Positions 53,024 through 61,333 of a DNA stretch of 64,000 bases are shown here, one piece after another; position 1 is the first letter of the stretch, and every line of letters starts with the position of its first letter. Position numbers and translations under genes: made by a program. The stretch is from Myxococcus flavus (GTDB lineage: Bacteria > Myxococcota > Myxococcia > Myxococcales > Myxococcaceae), in NCBI RefSeq assembly GCF_050038885.1, contig NZ_CP143624.1, forward strand, positions 2,976,001 through 3,040,000, read 5' to 3'. Under the pieces are notes generated by a model that did no database searches, had not been told where the DNA came from, and was given only the letters and a program-made list of their open reading frames with translations.

Positions 53024-54559
53024 ATGACCGCGCTGATGAATCGAATGGCCCACCTGCTATGGACCCTGGCCGTCCTCGCGGTGGTGGGCGGTGCCGGCGT
53101 ATGGGTGTACCGGCATGCCTCGCTCGGCGCAGGCCCGGCGCTCCAGGAAGGTGGCCGCTACCTCCGTGGCGTGATGTCACCGCTCCTCGCCGGGAGCGCG
53201 GTCCTGGCGTTGGGCCTGAGCTACGCCTCCGGCGTGGCGGCCCGCCGCGCGCGGCACCGCGAGCCCCGGCCGAAGCCGCTGGCCAAGGGCCCCAGCATGT
53301 CCCCGCTCGAGGTGCTCACCCACGACACGGCCACGGCCGTCAGGACCCTGCTCGTGGAGCTGGGGCAGCGGCTGCGCCGCCTCGCCTTGAAGCCCGACCC
53401 GGACATCATCGCCTTCATGAACCAGTTGATGGATGGCGCCATCCGCCTGGGTGCCAGCGACGTGCACATCCATCCGCTGGAAGCCGGAACGCGCATCGCG
53501 TTCCGCCTGCACGGCGTGCTGGAAGAGGTGCTCGTCTTCCCGCGCGAGCACCACCCGCGGCTCATCAACCGCGTGAAGGTCCTCGCCAAGCTGCCGCTCT
53601 ACGACCTCGACAAGCCCCAGGACGGACACTTCCCCCTGTCCACGGACGAAGGCCCCGCGGACATCCGCGTCTCCATCCTCCCCACCAACCACGGCGCGGC
53701 GGTGGCGTTGCGCATCGCGCGCACCGGCGTGCGGTTGCCCCAGTTGTCGGCGCTCGGTTTCCCCGACGCGCTGCTCACGAAGTACCAGGAGCTCCTCGCG
53801 CTGCCCCAGGGGCTCATCCTGGTGGCGGGCGCCACCGGCAGCGGCAAGACGACCTCGCTGTACGCCTCGCTGGGCCACATCCAGCAGTCCCGCGGCGAGC
53901 TCACGCGCATCGCCACCATCGAGGACCCCATCGAGTTCGACGTCCCCCTCTTCGCCCAGACGCAGGTCAACGCCGCGCAGGGCTTCAACTTCGCGCAGGG
54001 CCTGCGCGCGGTGCTCCGGCAGGACCCCAACGTCATCATGGTGGGCGAGATTCGCGACTCGGAGACGGCCCGCACCGCCATCCAGGCCGGCCTCAGCGGC
54101 CACCTGCTGCTCAGCACCATCCACGCGAACTCCGCCGCGGGCGCGTTCAACCGCCTCATCGACATGGGCGTGGAGCCCTTCCTGCTCGCGTCCGCGACGG
54201 CCGCCACGCTGTCACAGCGCCTGGTCCGCAGCCTCTGCCCGCACTGCCGCGCGCCCCTGCCGCTGACGCCGGAAGAGGCGATACGGCTGGACGCCGCGGG
54301 AATCGCCCGGGGCAACTTCTTCGGACCCGTGGGCTGCGAGCGCTGCGAGGGCAGTGGCTACCTGGGCCGCACCGCCATCTACGAGATGCTCGTCGTCTCC
54401 CAGAGCATCCGCGACGCCATCAACGCCAAGGTGCCCAGCTCCCGCATCCAGGAGCTCGCCGCCCAGGAGGGCATGGTGCCGCTGCTGGCCGCGGGCGTCG
54501 AACGTGCGCGAGCCGGTGCGACGTCGCTGCGCGAAGTGTTCCGCGTCGTCGGCGGCTGA
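53024..54559 (+). CDS. GspE/PilB-family ATPase with N-terminal membrane segments
   Basis: A 511-residue secretion ATPase. Residues about 125-500 are a type II/IV pilus-secretion motor: LGASDVHIHP near 143, Walker A GATGSGKTT near 270, Asp box TIEDPIEF, Walker B VIMVGEIRDSETA and the zinc knuckle CPHC (near 405) plus CERC (near 437). The first 80 residues carry two hydrophobic stretches (LLWTLAVLAVVGGAGVWVY; LLAGSAVLALGLSYASGVAA), which GspE and PilB normally lack. If the real start is the ATG near 53300, these would not be translated. It is followed 25 bp later by a PEGA-domain gene. No secretin or pilin genes are nearby. Confidence 0.85.
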   Translation: MTALMNRMAHLLWTLAVLAVVGGAGVWVYRHASLGAGPALQEGGRYLRGVMSPLLAGSAVLALGLSYASGVAARRARHREPRPKPLAKGPSMSPLEVLTHDTATAVRTLLVELGQRLRRLALKPDPDIIAFMNQLMDGAIRLGASDVHIHPLEAGTRIAFRLHGVLEEVLVFPREHHPRLINRVKVLAKLPLYDLDKPQDGHFPLSTDEGPADIRVSILPTNHGAAVALRIARTGVRLPQLSALGFPDALLTKYQELLALPQGLILVAGATGSGKTTSLYASLGHIQQSRGELTRIATIEDPIEFDVPLFAQTQVNAAQGFNFAQGLRAVLRQDPNVIMVGEIRDSETARTAIQAGLSGHLLLSTIHANSAAGAFNRLIDMGVEPFLLASATAATLSQRLVRSLCPHCRAPLPLTPEEAIRLDAAGIARGNFFGPVGCERCEGSGYLGRTAIYEMLVVSQSIRDAINAKVPSSRIQELAAQEGMVPLLAAGVERARAGATSLREVFRVVGG

Positions 54560-54584
54560 ACTCCCTTCCGAGGAAGCAACCCCC

Positions 54585-55265
54585 GTGAGCACCTCTCCCT
54601 TCTCCAACCGGGGTCAGGCCCCGGAGTCCTCCGGCGAGCCCGACACCTGGTCCCAGTCCCTGATGGGACGCACCGAGGAAATGGCTCACCTCCAGGCGCA
54701 GCAAGCGCCGGCGGACGTGCCTCGCGATGCGTCCCCGGCGTCTCACCTCGAAGGAGGCGTGACACCTCGGCGGAGGAACATCCCGACGCCGCCCCCGCCC
54801 CCACCGCCGAGCGCGCTCGCCGCGGCACTCCGGCTCGGCGGCGCGGCCTGTGGTCTGCTGGCCGCGGGACTCCTCGCACTGCCAGCGCTCCGGCACGCCG
54901 GCGAGCCACCACCCACGCGGGAGGAGCTGGCCGCGGCCCGCCCCGAGACGACGCTCGCGCCCCAGTTCGACACCCCCGCCGAGGTCCCCGAGGGAGAGGT
55001 CCGTGAGCAGCACGCGTTCATGGAAGGCGTCAGCGTGCTCATGGTCGACACCGTGCCTCCGGGAGCGACCCTGTCGGTGAATGGCCGGAAGGAAGGCACC
55101 ACCCCGCTGTCCGTCACATTGGACTGCCTGGCGGGCGCCCCCGTGACGGTGAAGCTCACGCGCCGGGGATTCAGCCCGCTCGAGCACACCCTGACCTGCC
55201 GTCAGGACACGATGACGCAGCTGTCCGGAAGGCTGCGCAAGGGCAAGGGCGGCGCGAAGCCGTGA
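54585..55265 (+). CDS. PEGA-domain membrane protein
   Basis: A 226-residue protein starting at GTG 54585 (GAGGAAG eight bases upstream). A cytoplasmic Pro-rich N-terminus (about 1-75, with eight consecutive Pro) leads to one transmembrane helix (LGGAACGLLAAGLLALPAL near 87-105). The PEGA domain lies near 152-205: VDTVPPGATLSVNGRKEGTT. PEGA domains bind envelope structures such as S-layer or secretion complexes. It probably assists the membrane-anchored ATPase. A hairpin spans the stop codon. Confidence 0.82.
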   Translation: MSTSPFSNRGQAPESSGEPDTWSQSLMGRTEEMAHLQAQQAPADVPRDASPASHLEGGVTPRRRNIPTPPPPPPPSALAAALRLGGAACGLLAAGLLALPALRHAGEPPPTREELAAARPETTLAPQFDTPAEVPEGEVREQHAFMEGVSVLMVDTVPPGATLSVNGRKEGTTPLSVTLDCLAGAPVTVKLTRRGFSPLEHTLTCRQDTMTQLSGRLRKGKGGAKP

Positions 55266-55295
55266 GCGCCGCCAGGGCGCGGGGGCAGGCGCTCA
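55263..55295. terminator. Hairpin at the PEGA gene stop
   Basis: TGAGCGCC (55263-55270, including the TGA stop) pairs perfectly with GGCGCTCA (55288-55295) with a 17-base loop. It may end the ATPase-PEGA transcript. Confidence 0.5.
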
Positions 55296-55388
55296 GTCGC
55301 GCCGCATGACGAAGACGTGGCAGTCCCCGCCCTTGAGCCCGCGCAGCCACGGGGCGAGCCCGCACCGCCCACGCCCCTCACGCCCCGC

Positions 55389-55991
55389 TCAGGAGCGCCG
55401 CTCTCCCGACAGCATCGCGGCCACCTGCGGGTCCAGCTGGAAGGAATCGAAGAAGCGCTCCGCGTCCTGCGGCGGCTTGCCCTCCGGGTGCAGCAGCAAC
55501 TGCTGATAGAGCCGGGGCCCCACCAGGAAGAAGCGCCCCCGCAGGTGGCGCGGGCCGGACACGCCCTCCACCTCCCAGCCTGGAAAGCCGCTCAGCGTCA
55601 GCGGACGCGAGGACAGCCCGGTGGCGCCCAGCGCCTCCAGCGCGCCATGGCTGGCCCGGGCCACCACGTCCCGCGGGTCCGCCTGGGACACCGCCGCGGG
55701 GGGAAAGTCCGTGTAGGAGACGTAGTACGCGGTATCCACGTCCGAGCGCACCGAGATGAAGGTGTGGAGTGTCACCGCGCCGACATCGGTCTCCTGCGAG
55801 CGGCGCTCCTCGCTCACCGGACCGGGAATCGCGACGGAGAAGCCGCCCTCCGTGGACTGGACGACGGGTGTGGCGGCCTGGGGCGCTTCGGGCTTCGCGG
55901 CGGCCGGCACCTGCTGGCGGGAGGCACACGCCCCCAGCCCTCCCAGGGCCAGGAGGGCGGCAAGCGGCGCGACTCGGCGCAGGGTCTTCAT
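55389..55991 (-). CDS. Lipoprotein of unknown function
   Basis: A 200-residue lipoprotein (LLALGGLGACASRQ; Cys near 22), then a Pro/Ala linker. The body (TEGGFSVAIPGPVSEERRS; TLSGFPGWEVEGV; RGRFFLVGPRLYQQLLLHP; RFFDSFQL) resembles the periplasmic proteins that follow the pattern F-v-iPg...f-dSF, but I do not recognise a named family. It is separated by 119 bp from the histidine kinase gene on the same strand and could belong to its transcript. Function unknown. Confidence 0.78.
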   Translation of the reverse strand: MKTLRRVAPLAALLALGGLGACASRQQVPAAAKPEAPQAATPVVQSTEGGFSVAIPGPVSEERRSQETDVGAVTLHTFISVRSDVDTAYYVSYTDFPPAAVSQADPRDVVARASHGALEALGATGLSSRPLTLSGFPGWEVEGVSGPRHLRGRFFLVGPRLYQQLLLHPEGKPPQDAERFFDSFQLDPQVAAMLSGERRS

Positions 55992-56110
55992 AAGGGCAGG
56001 CGACTCCTGATGGTTGGGCCCCGAAGGTACGTCGGGCCTTGCCCGAGCGCATCCGCCCTCTTCGCGCGGACGCGCGGCATGCAACGCTTCGCCCCGCCCC
56101 CAGGGCCGCT

Positions 56111-57571
56111 TCAGTGCAGGGTGTCCTGGGGCGGCACCATCCCCCCGCCTTCTTCCGGCAGCACGGCGGGCTCGGCGGCCAGGGCCAGCCGCACGCAGAA
56201 GACGGAGCCATGGCCCGGCTGGCTCACCACGTCGATGCTCCCGCCATGGGCCTCGACGATGCGCCGGGCCACCGACAGCCCCAGGCCCACGCCCGGCGCG
56301 CGCTGGCGGGCGTTGCCCGCGCGCTGGAAGGGCGCGAAGAGCAGGCGCTTCTCCTCGTCGGAGATGCCAATGCCCTCGTCCGTCACGCACAGGACGGCCT
56401 CGTCCTGCTCGCGCCGGACGAGCACCTCCACGCGGCTGCCGGCCGGCGAGTACTTCAGCGCGTTGCTGATGAGGTTGTGCAGCACCTGCTCCAGCCGGGC
56501 CGGGTCGACCCGCACCAGCACCGGCGCGTCCGGGACGGAGAGGCGAAGGACGTGGCCGGTGACACCGGAGCGGTAGAGCTCCACCACCTCTCGCGCCAGC
56601 TCGCATGCATCGCGCACCTCCGGCCGCAGCTCCAGCCGGCCCGCCTCGATGCGGGTGGCGTCGAGCAGGTCACCCACCATGCGGTCCAGGCGCTCCACCT
56701 GCCGGTCCACCAGGGCCAGGGTGCGGTCCATGCGCTCGGGGGTGAGCCGGGCGCGGCTCCGGTCCGACAGGGCTGTGGACAACTTGAGGGCGGACAGCGG
56801 GTTGCGCAGCTCGTGGGCCACGCCCGCGAGGAAGGCGAGCTGCTGCTCCTGCTGGTGCGTCAGACTGTTGGCCATCTCATTGAACGTCCGGGCCATGTCG
56901 CGCAGCTCGGCGGGCCCCGCCTCGGGCGCGCGGGTGTTCTTGCTGCCCGCGCCGAAGCGGCGCATGGACTGGCTGATGTCGCGCAGCGGCTGGAGCGCCA
57001 CGCGCCGGAGCAGCAGGCTCACGATGAGCACGCCCACCAGCAGCAACGCGCAGAGCACCACCCCGGCGGAGTCCGCCATGTCGTTCCACCGCTCCGCCTG
57101 GCTCCGGGCCGCCCGCGCGCCCTCCACGTTGGCGGCGATGACCTGCTCCAGTCCCTCCAACGCGGCGTCCAGCGCCGGCCCCGCCTCCCTCTCCGCCCGT
57201 GCCGGGTCCCGCTGCGCGGAGAAGTAGGCATCGATGTCCTCGCGAACCGCGTCGAGCCGCGCGCGGTCCAGGTCCGTCGAGGCGATGCGCCGCAGCTCCC
57301 CAATCTGCCGGTACAGCGAGGCCTCGAGCTCGTACCGGAGGAGGCCTCCCGGCCCTCGGGGAACCTTCTCCGGCCCCTCGCGCACCATGCGGTCGTGCGC
57401 CAGCAGGCCCACTTCCAGCTCCTCGGACAATCGGATGCCCTCGACGGCCGTGCCCAGCGTCGCGGCGGAATGGTCCAGCACGTTCGTCAGGACGACGAGC
57501 AGGGCAGCGGCCGAAAGCGTCAGGAGCGCCAGGACGCCCATGGTGGCGCCCAGCCAGGCTCGCAGGCTCAT
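56111..57571 (-). CDS. Sensor histidine kinase with HAMP domain
   Basis: A 486-residue kinase. Transmembrane helix 1 (about 8-30) and helix 2 (about 165-190, VVLCALLLVGVLIVSLLL) enclose a 135-residue helical periplasmic domain of the four-helix-bundle type. A HAMP linker follows (about 192-245). HisKA has AGVAHELRNPLSALKL with His near 258, and HATPase has NLISNALKYSPAGS and VGLGLSVARRIVEAHGG. No response regulator is adjacent, so it is an orphan kinase. ATG 57571 gives a proper first helix. The ligand is unknown. Confidence 0.9.
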   Translation of the reverse strand: MSLRAWLGATMGVLALLTLSAAALLVVLTNVLDHSAATLGTAVEGIRLSEELEVGLLAHDRMVREGPEKVPRGPGGLLRYELEASLYRQIGELRRIASTDLDRARLDAVREDIDAYFSAQRDPARAEREAGPALDAALEGLEQVIAANVEGARAARSQAERWNDMADSAGVVLCALLLVGVLIVSLLLRRVALQPLRDISQSMRRFGAGSKNTRAPEAGPAELRDMARTFNEMANSLTHQQEQQLAFLAGVAHELRNPLSALKLSTALSDRSRARLTPERMDRTLALVDRQVERLDRMVGDLLDATRIEAGRLELRPEVRDACELAREVVELYRSGVTGHVLRLSVPDAPVLVRVDPARLEQVLHNLISNALKYSPAGSRVEVLVRREQDEAVLCVTDEGIGISDEEKRLLFAPFQRAGNARQRAPGVGLGLSVARRIVEAHGGSIDVVSQPGHGSVFCVRLALAAEPAVLPEEGGGMVPPQDTLH

Positions 57572-57846
57572 GGAACCGCTCCGGGTGGAGCGTCGTCCGT
57601 AGGAAACACGAGGCTGTCCAATAGGGGCCTTCAATCGCGCGCCTCACCGGCTTTCCGGGGCGCGACGTCCGCCCCCATTTCCGAGAGGAGGAACACGTCT
57701 GGTGCCGGCGAGATTCGCGGACCGGACCGCGGGTGGTTACGTACCAGGGGTTCCCGGAAAAGGGGGCCGCCCCGCCGGCGCCAGCCGTGCTAGGGAGGGG
57801 CGATACGGGGTCGGCAAGCGCCCTGACCGACGAGCGAGAGGTCTCC

Positions 57847-58230
57847 ATGGACATCATCTCCCAGCCAGTACGCACCCTGAAATTCGATGGCTTCTGGCGC
57901 TGGCTCCAGGAGCACACGCACTGCATCCTGAGGTGCGGCTCCGTCGACGCCATGCTGTATGACCATGACGACTTCCACTGGGCCCTCCTCGAGGAGGAGC
58001 GCCAGCACATCGTCCAGGTCCTCAAGGGGAAGGTGCTGGTGGGCGAGCTGGTCATCCCCGGCCGCGAGGTGACGGAAGTGAACGTCGCCCCCGACCCGGA
58101 CACGGGCGCCCAGGGGCACTTCCTGGTCGAGCTCATGGGCGGGCCCAAGGAAGACCCGCAGGCGCTCTACCACTTCATCATGGCGCACGGCATCGACCCG
58201 GCGCCGGGCCACAAGGACCTCAAGCACTGA
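57847..58230 (+). CDS. Small conserved protein of unknown function
   Basis: A 127-residue soluble protein starting MDIISQPVRTLKFDGFW. The purine run GAGAGAGG just upstream and the lack of resemblance further upstream decide the start. I do not recognise a family. Visible features are a His-rich segment (HTHCILRCGSVD), acidic DHDDFHWALLEEE and an alpha-beta pattern. The stop overlaps the glycosyltransferase stop by 11 bases on the opposite strand. Function unknown. Confidence 0.6.
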   Translation: MDIISQPVRTLKFDGFWRWLQEHTHCILRCGSVDAMLYDHDDFHWALLEEERQHIVQVLKGKVLVGELVIPGREVTEVNVAPDPDTGAQGHFLVELMGGPKEDPQALYHFIMAHGIDPAPGHKDLKH

Positions 58231-59263
58231 GGACGGCGCGCTCGATGAGCGTCACCGCGTCTTCCGTCCCGCTGACGTAGCGGCCCGGCCCTCTTGCCGG
58301 CCGCTCGTCCACGAGCGCCACGGCTCGCGCCACCAACTCCTCCACGGAGCTGGCGAGCTCCTCGGGGCGCAGCCGCATGCCCTGCCTGTCATAGAGCCGC
58401 GGCCGCGCGAGCGCCACGAAGGGCGTCCCCGTGGCACGCGCCTCCTGCACGGTGTTGTAGCCCCCTGCCCCCACCAGCACGTCCACGCCCGGGAGCACCG
58501 CCAGCGCGGGCCACACGGGGGCACGCAGGGCCCGGTGTTTCTCCGCCAGCGACCGGCGACCGCGTGTGCCCGGCACCTCTCGCTCCGTCCCGGGCGGCAC
58601 CAGCCACCGCACCACGGCCCGCGCGCCCAGCATTCCATCGAGCCGGGCGGCGATGGCGCCCGCCTCATCCACTTCCGCGGGCGTGCCGCAGCCCATCACC
58701 GCGACCAGGGCGCGCGCATCCTCCGCCTGCACGCCCAGCCGGGCCCGGGCCTGCTTTCGGGGCAGCAGCTCTCCCGGCCTCAGCAGCAGCCAGGGCGCGG
58801 TCCGCACGGCGCGAGGGTGTCTGGCGAAGGGCGCGTCCTCTCCCGGGACGAGCAGCAGGTCGAACCGGTCCACCGCCCGCGCCAGGTCGTACTGCTTCAC
58901 GTACGCGGGATTCACGTCGCGGTGGATGAGCACCTTGCGCGCGCGCACCGCGGGGAGCAGCGGCACCAGCTCGCCGCCCAGCCCGCGCGGAAAGGTATCC
59001 ACCACGAACAGGTCCGGGCGCACGTCCTCGAGGCACCGGGCGACGACCTCACCCACCGCCTCCCGCCCCAGCGCCGGGCTGAGCCGGAGCACGTCGACGC
59101 GGGCCCCCAGCACGGCCTCCAGCGGCAGGCCGGACGCGAAGGGGCTGTTGGTGAGCAGGACCACCGAATGGCCCCGGCGAGCGGCCGCACGCGCCAGCGC
59201 GGAGGCACGGGTGAGGTGCCCCATGCCGCCTCCCAGCGCATAGACGAGCCAGCGGCCAGTCAT
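58220..59263 (-). CDS. Glycosyltransferase, GT28/MurG-like fold
   Basis: A 347-residue GT-B glycosyltransferase. The N-terminal GGGMGHLTRASALARAA (about 11-27) and the C-terminal LVGAGGYNTVQEARATGTPFVAL near 263-285 are the acceptor and nucleotide-sugar sites of the MurG/GT28-like group. No transmembrane helix is present. It may glycosylate a lipid or secondary metabolite. It is the last gene of a four-gene operon: the ATG overlaps the stop of the small zinc protein (ATGA). Confidence 0.82.
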   Translation of the reverse strand: MTGRWLVYALGGGMGHLTRASALARAAARRGHSVVLLTNSPFASGLPLEAVLGARVDVLRLSPALGREAVGEVVARCLEDVRPDLFVVDTFPRGLGGELVPLLPAVRARKVLIHRDVNPAYVKQYDLARAVDRFDLLLVPGEDAPFARHPRAVRTAPWLLLRPGELLPRKQARARLGVQAEDARALVAVMGCGTPAEVDEAGAIAARLDGMLGARAVVRWLVPPGTEREVPGTRGRRSLAEKHRALRAPVWPALAVLPGVDVLVGAGGYNTVQEARATGTPFVALARPRLYDRQGMRLRPEELASSVEELVARAVALVDERPARGPGRYVSGTEDAVTLIERAVLSA

Positions 59264-59634
59264 CAGCTCCCGCCCATGTCCTCCTCGAAGGAGGCCTCGT
59301 CCTCGCGGCGGAGGCTCTCGCCGTCGGCCTCGGTGAAGTCGTTGGCGTCGCCGGACGCGCCACTCCCCCAGGACGAGGAGGTGGACGTGGCGGCGCCGTA
59401 GTAACCGTAGTTGTCGTAGTAGTAGCTCGGGTGGTCCTCGCTCACCCCGCTCCGGTCCCCGGTGTAGTCCGCGTGCTCCCGGGCACACTGCGCGCAGAGC
59501 ATCTCCACGCCCACGGAGGTCACATGCTGCTCGCAGAGCGGCTTCGCGCACTGCATGCACGCCAGGCCGGCCTCGTTGCCGCAGGCGTGGGTGAACAGGA
59601 AGCCCACGTTCTCCTGACAGACGAAGGCGCTCAT
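59263..59634 (-). CDS. Small zinc-binding protein with acidic tail
   Basis: A 123-residue protein. The first 50 residues hold a B-box-like zinc site: HACGNEAGLACMQCAKPLCEQH then CAQC (about 16-50). The rest is a low-complexity tail rich in Tyr, Ser, Gly, Asp and Glu (SYYYDNYGYYGA; SSSWGSGASGD) ending in acidic residues. It may act as an adaptor. No family beyond the zinc motif is recognised. It overlaps its neighbours with ATGA on both sides. Confidence 0.65.
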   Translation of the reverse strand: MSAFVCQENVGFLFTHACGNEAGLACMQCAKPLCEQHVTSVGVEMLCAQCAREHADYTGDRSGVSEDHPSYYYDNYGYYGAATSTSSSWGSGASGDANDFTEADGESLRREDEASFEEDMGGS

Positions 59635-60323
59635 GGCTGGGACGGCTCCGTGGACGGCGGCGCCTGGAGGTGGAAGAGCAGCGCCATGCGCAGGGGCAGG
59701 TCCACCGCCTCGAAGGCGAGGCACGCGGCGGCCTCCGCGCCGAGCAACGACTTCGTGGAGAGCAGCGTGCGGCCCTCCGCGTCGCGCAGGGACACCTTGC
59801 CCTCGCGCACCTTCACGCGCGCCACGTCCGCGCCCGCGCCGTCCTGGATGCGGGCGCCTTCGTCTTCCGGCCACACGGAATACAGCAGCGCGCCCTTCAT
59901 GTCGTTGAGGCGCCAGCCCGCCCCCTGCCGGGCGAGCGTGAAGCGCACCTGCCGCTGCTCGCCATCGCGCACGGTGAGCGCGCCGCCCGCGGAGCCGACG
60001 ACATAGCCCAGCGCGACGTCATCCGGGCCGGAGACCTTCAGCGACGCCCCCTTCCACTTGTAGCGCGCCAGCTCGCGGTCCTCCGCGTCCACCAGCTTGG
60101 CGCCATTCTCCTTGGGCTTGAGGGAGAAGCGCTCGCGGCCTCCGTCCTCCTTGAACTTGACGGTGCCCTGGAGCCCCACCGCATCCGCCGCGTCGACGGG
60201 GCGCGCCTGGGCGGCGGGCTTCCGCGGTGCCTGTGCCTCGGTCTCACCCGACTGGGTACAGCCGGTGACGCTCACGAGCGCCGCGAGGGAACAACCGATG
60301 AAGCTGCGGCCCATGCCCATCAT
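59631..60323 (-). CDS. Lipoprotein of unknown function
   Basis: A 230-residue lipoprotein (LAALVSVTGCTQSG; Cys near 21). The beta-rich body has repeated segments of about 45 residues (VKFKEDGGRERFSLKPKEN; VKVREGKVSLRDAEGRTLL), which look like internal duplications. No family recognised. ATG 60323 overlaps the previous stop (ATGA). Confidence 0.68.
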   Translation of the reverse strand: MMGMGRSFIGCSLAALVSVTGCTQSGETEAQAPRKPAAQARPVDAADAVGLQGTVKFKEDGGRERFSLKPKENGAKLVDAEDRELARYKWKGASLKVSGPDDVALGYVVGSAGGALTVRDGEQRQVRFTLARQGAGWRLNDMKGALLYSVWPEDEGARIQDGAGADVARVKVREGKVSLRDAEGRTLLSTKSLLGAEAAACLAFEAVDLPLRMALLFHLQAPPSTEPSQP

Positions 60324-61240
60324 CACGAAGCCTTCGCCTGCTTGTGCAGGTGTTTGGAGTAGTTGAGAACCTGGAAGAGGCTCAGCAGCATCATCACCAC
60401 CGCTCGCGGGGCGTCCACCTCCGAGCCCGTCTCGACGGCCTGGCCCGCGGACCACTCTCCTTCCACGACGGTGCGCAGGAACATGCGGTCCTCGTCCAGT
60501 TGGAGCCGGGCGACAGACACGCCGACCGGCAGCTTCACCGCCTGCCGCGCTTCGGGCTCGAGCAGGGCCAGGTCCGGGTGCCGCTCCGGCTTGACGCGCA
60601 GCAGGACCTGGATGACCGCCCAGCTCCGCTTGCGGTGCTTCGTCTTGTACCTGCCGCTGCTGCTGCGCCGCGTGCGCGAGCGCTTCTGCAGCCGCTGCAC
60701 CATGCCGATGCGCAGGTGCGTCCCATCCAGCAGCCGCGTCTGGAGGGTGAACCACGGGTCGCTGAAGTCCTCCACGTTCCAGCCGCTCCGCGTGACGCGC
60801 TTTCCGAGCAGCTTCTCCTCGCCATCCACCGGTGTGAAGTCGAGCACCAGCTTCACCGGCGCGCGGGCGCCGATGTCCTGGCGCAGCCGGTGGAGGACCT
60901 GCGACGCCAGCGTGTAGCGACGGTTGTCCAGGTCCAGCCGCCTGAAGCGCAGATACCTGACGAAGGTGCCCACCGTCCCCGCGAGCAGTAGCACGGCCGC
61001 GCCCATCGAGAGCTGCCGGAGGCCCGCATGCTCGGGGCCCGCCTCCGCCGTCATCCGGACGGCCACGGCCACGACGGCCGCGCCCAGGCAGAGGAGCGCC
61101 GCCTGTCCCCATTCCCGCCGCGACTTCTCCACGGCCATGTCCAGGAGGCGAAGCCTGTCGAGGTCCGCCCGGAGCTCGCTGAGGGGGCCGCTGCATCTGT
61201 AGACGCGCTCCTCGCGGAAGCGGTCGATGTTGAAAGCCAC
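60323..61240 (-). CDS. Two-span membrane protein of unknown function
   Basis: A 305-residue protein with two transmembrane helices near the N-terminus (AALLCLGAAVVAVAVRM near 48-64; LSMGAAVLLLAGTVGTFV near 79-96). A large basic cytoplasmic domain follows, with an RSRTRRSSSGRYKTKHRKR cluster near 200. The start GTG 61240 has GGGGCGAG before it; the open frame upstream overlaps the divergent glycosyltransferase. It is the first gene of the operon. I do not recognise a family. A role as a membrane platform is only a guess. Confidence 0.6.
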   Translation of the reverse strand: MAFNIDRFREERVYRCSGPLSELRADLDRLRLLDMAVEKSRREWGQAALLCLGAAVVAVAVRMTAEAGPEHAGLRQLSMGAAVLLLAGTVGTFVRYLRFRRLDLDNRRYTLASQVLHRLRQDIGARAPVKLVLDFTPVDGEEKLLGKRVTRSGWNVEDFSDPWFTLQTRLLDGTHLRIGMVQRLQKRSRTRRSSSGRYKTKHRKRSWAVIQVLLRVKPERHPDLALLEPEARQAVKLPVGVSVARLQLDEDRMFLRTVVEGEWSAGQAVETGSEVDAPRAVVMMLLSLFQVLNYSKHLHKQAKAS

Positions 61241-61333
61241 GGTGAGTCTCGCCCCCTCGGCGTCACGAATGAGCAGGGAGCGTAAGGGCCCGGCGCCACA
61301 TGGGTCAAACCCCTGTGTTTGCGGGTCCAGCCG

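Noticed and set aside
53024..54559. Canonical type IV pilus PilB locus
   Set aside because: No pilC, pilT, pilQ or pilin gene is within the window, and the ATPase has extra hydrophobic N-terminal segments.
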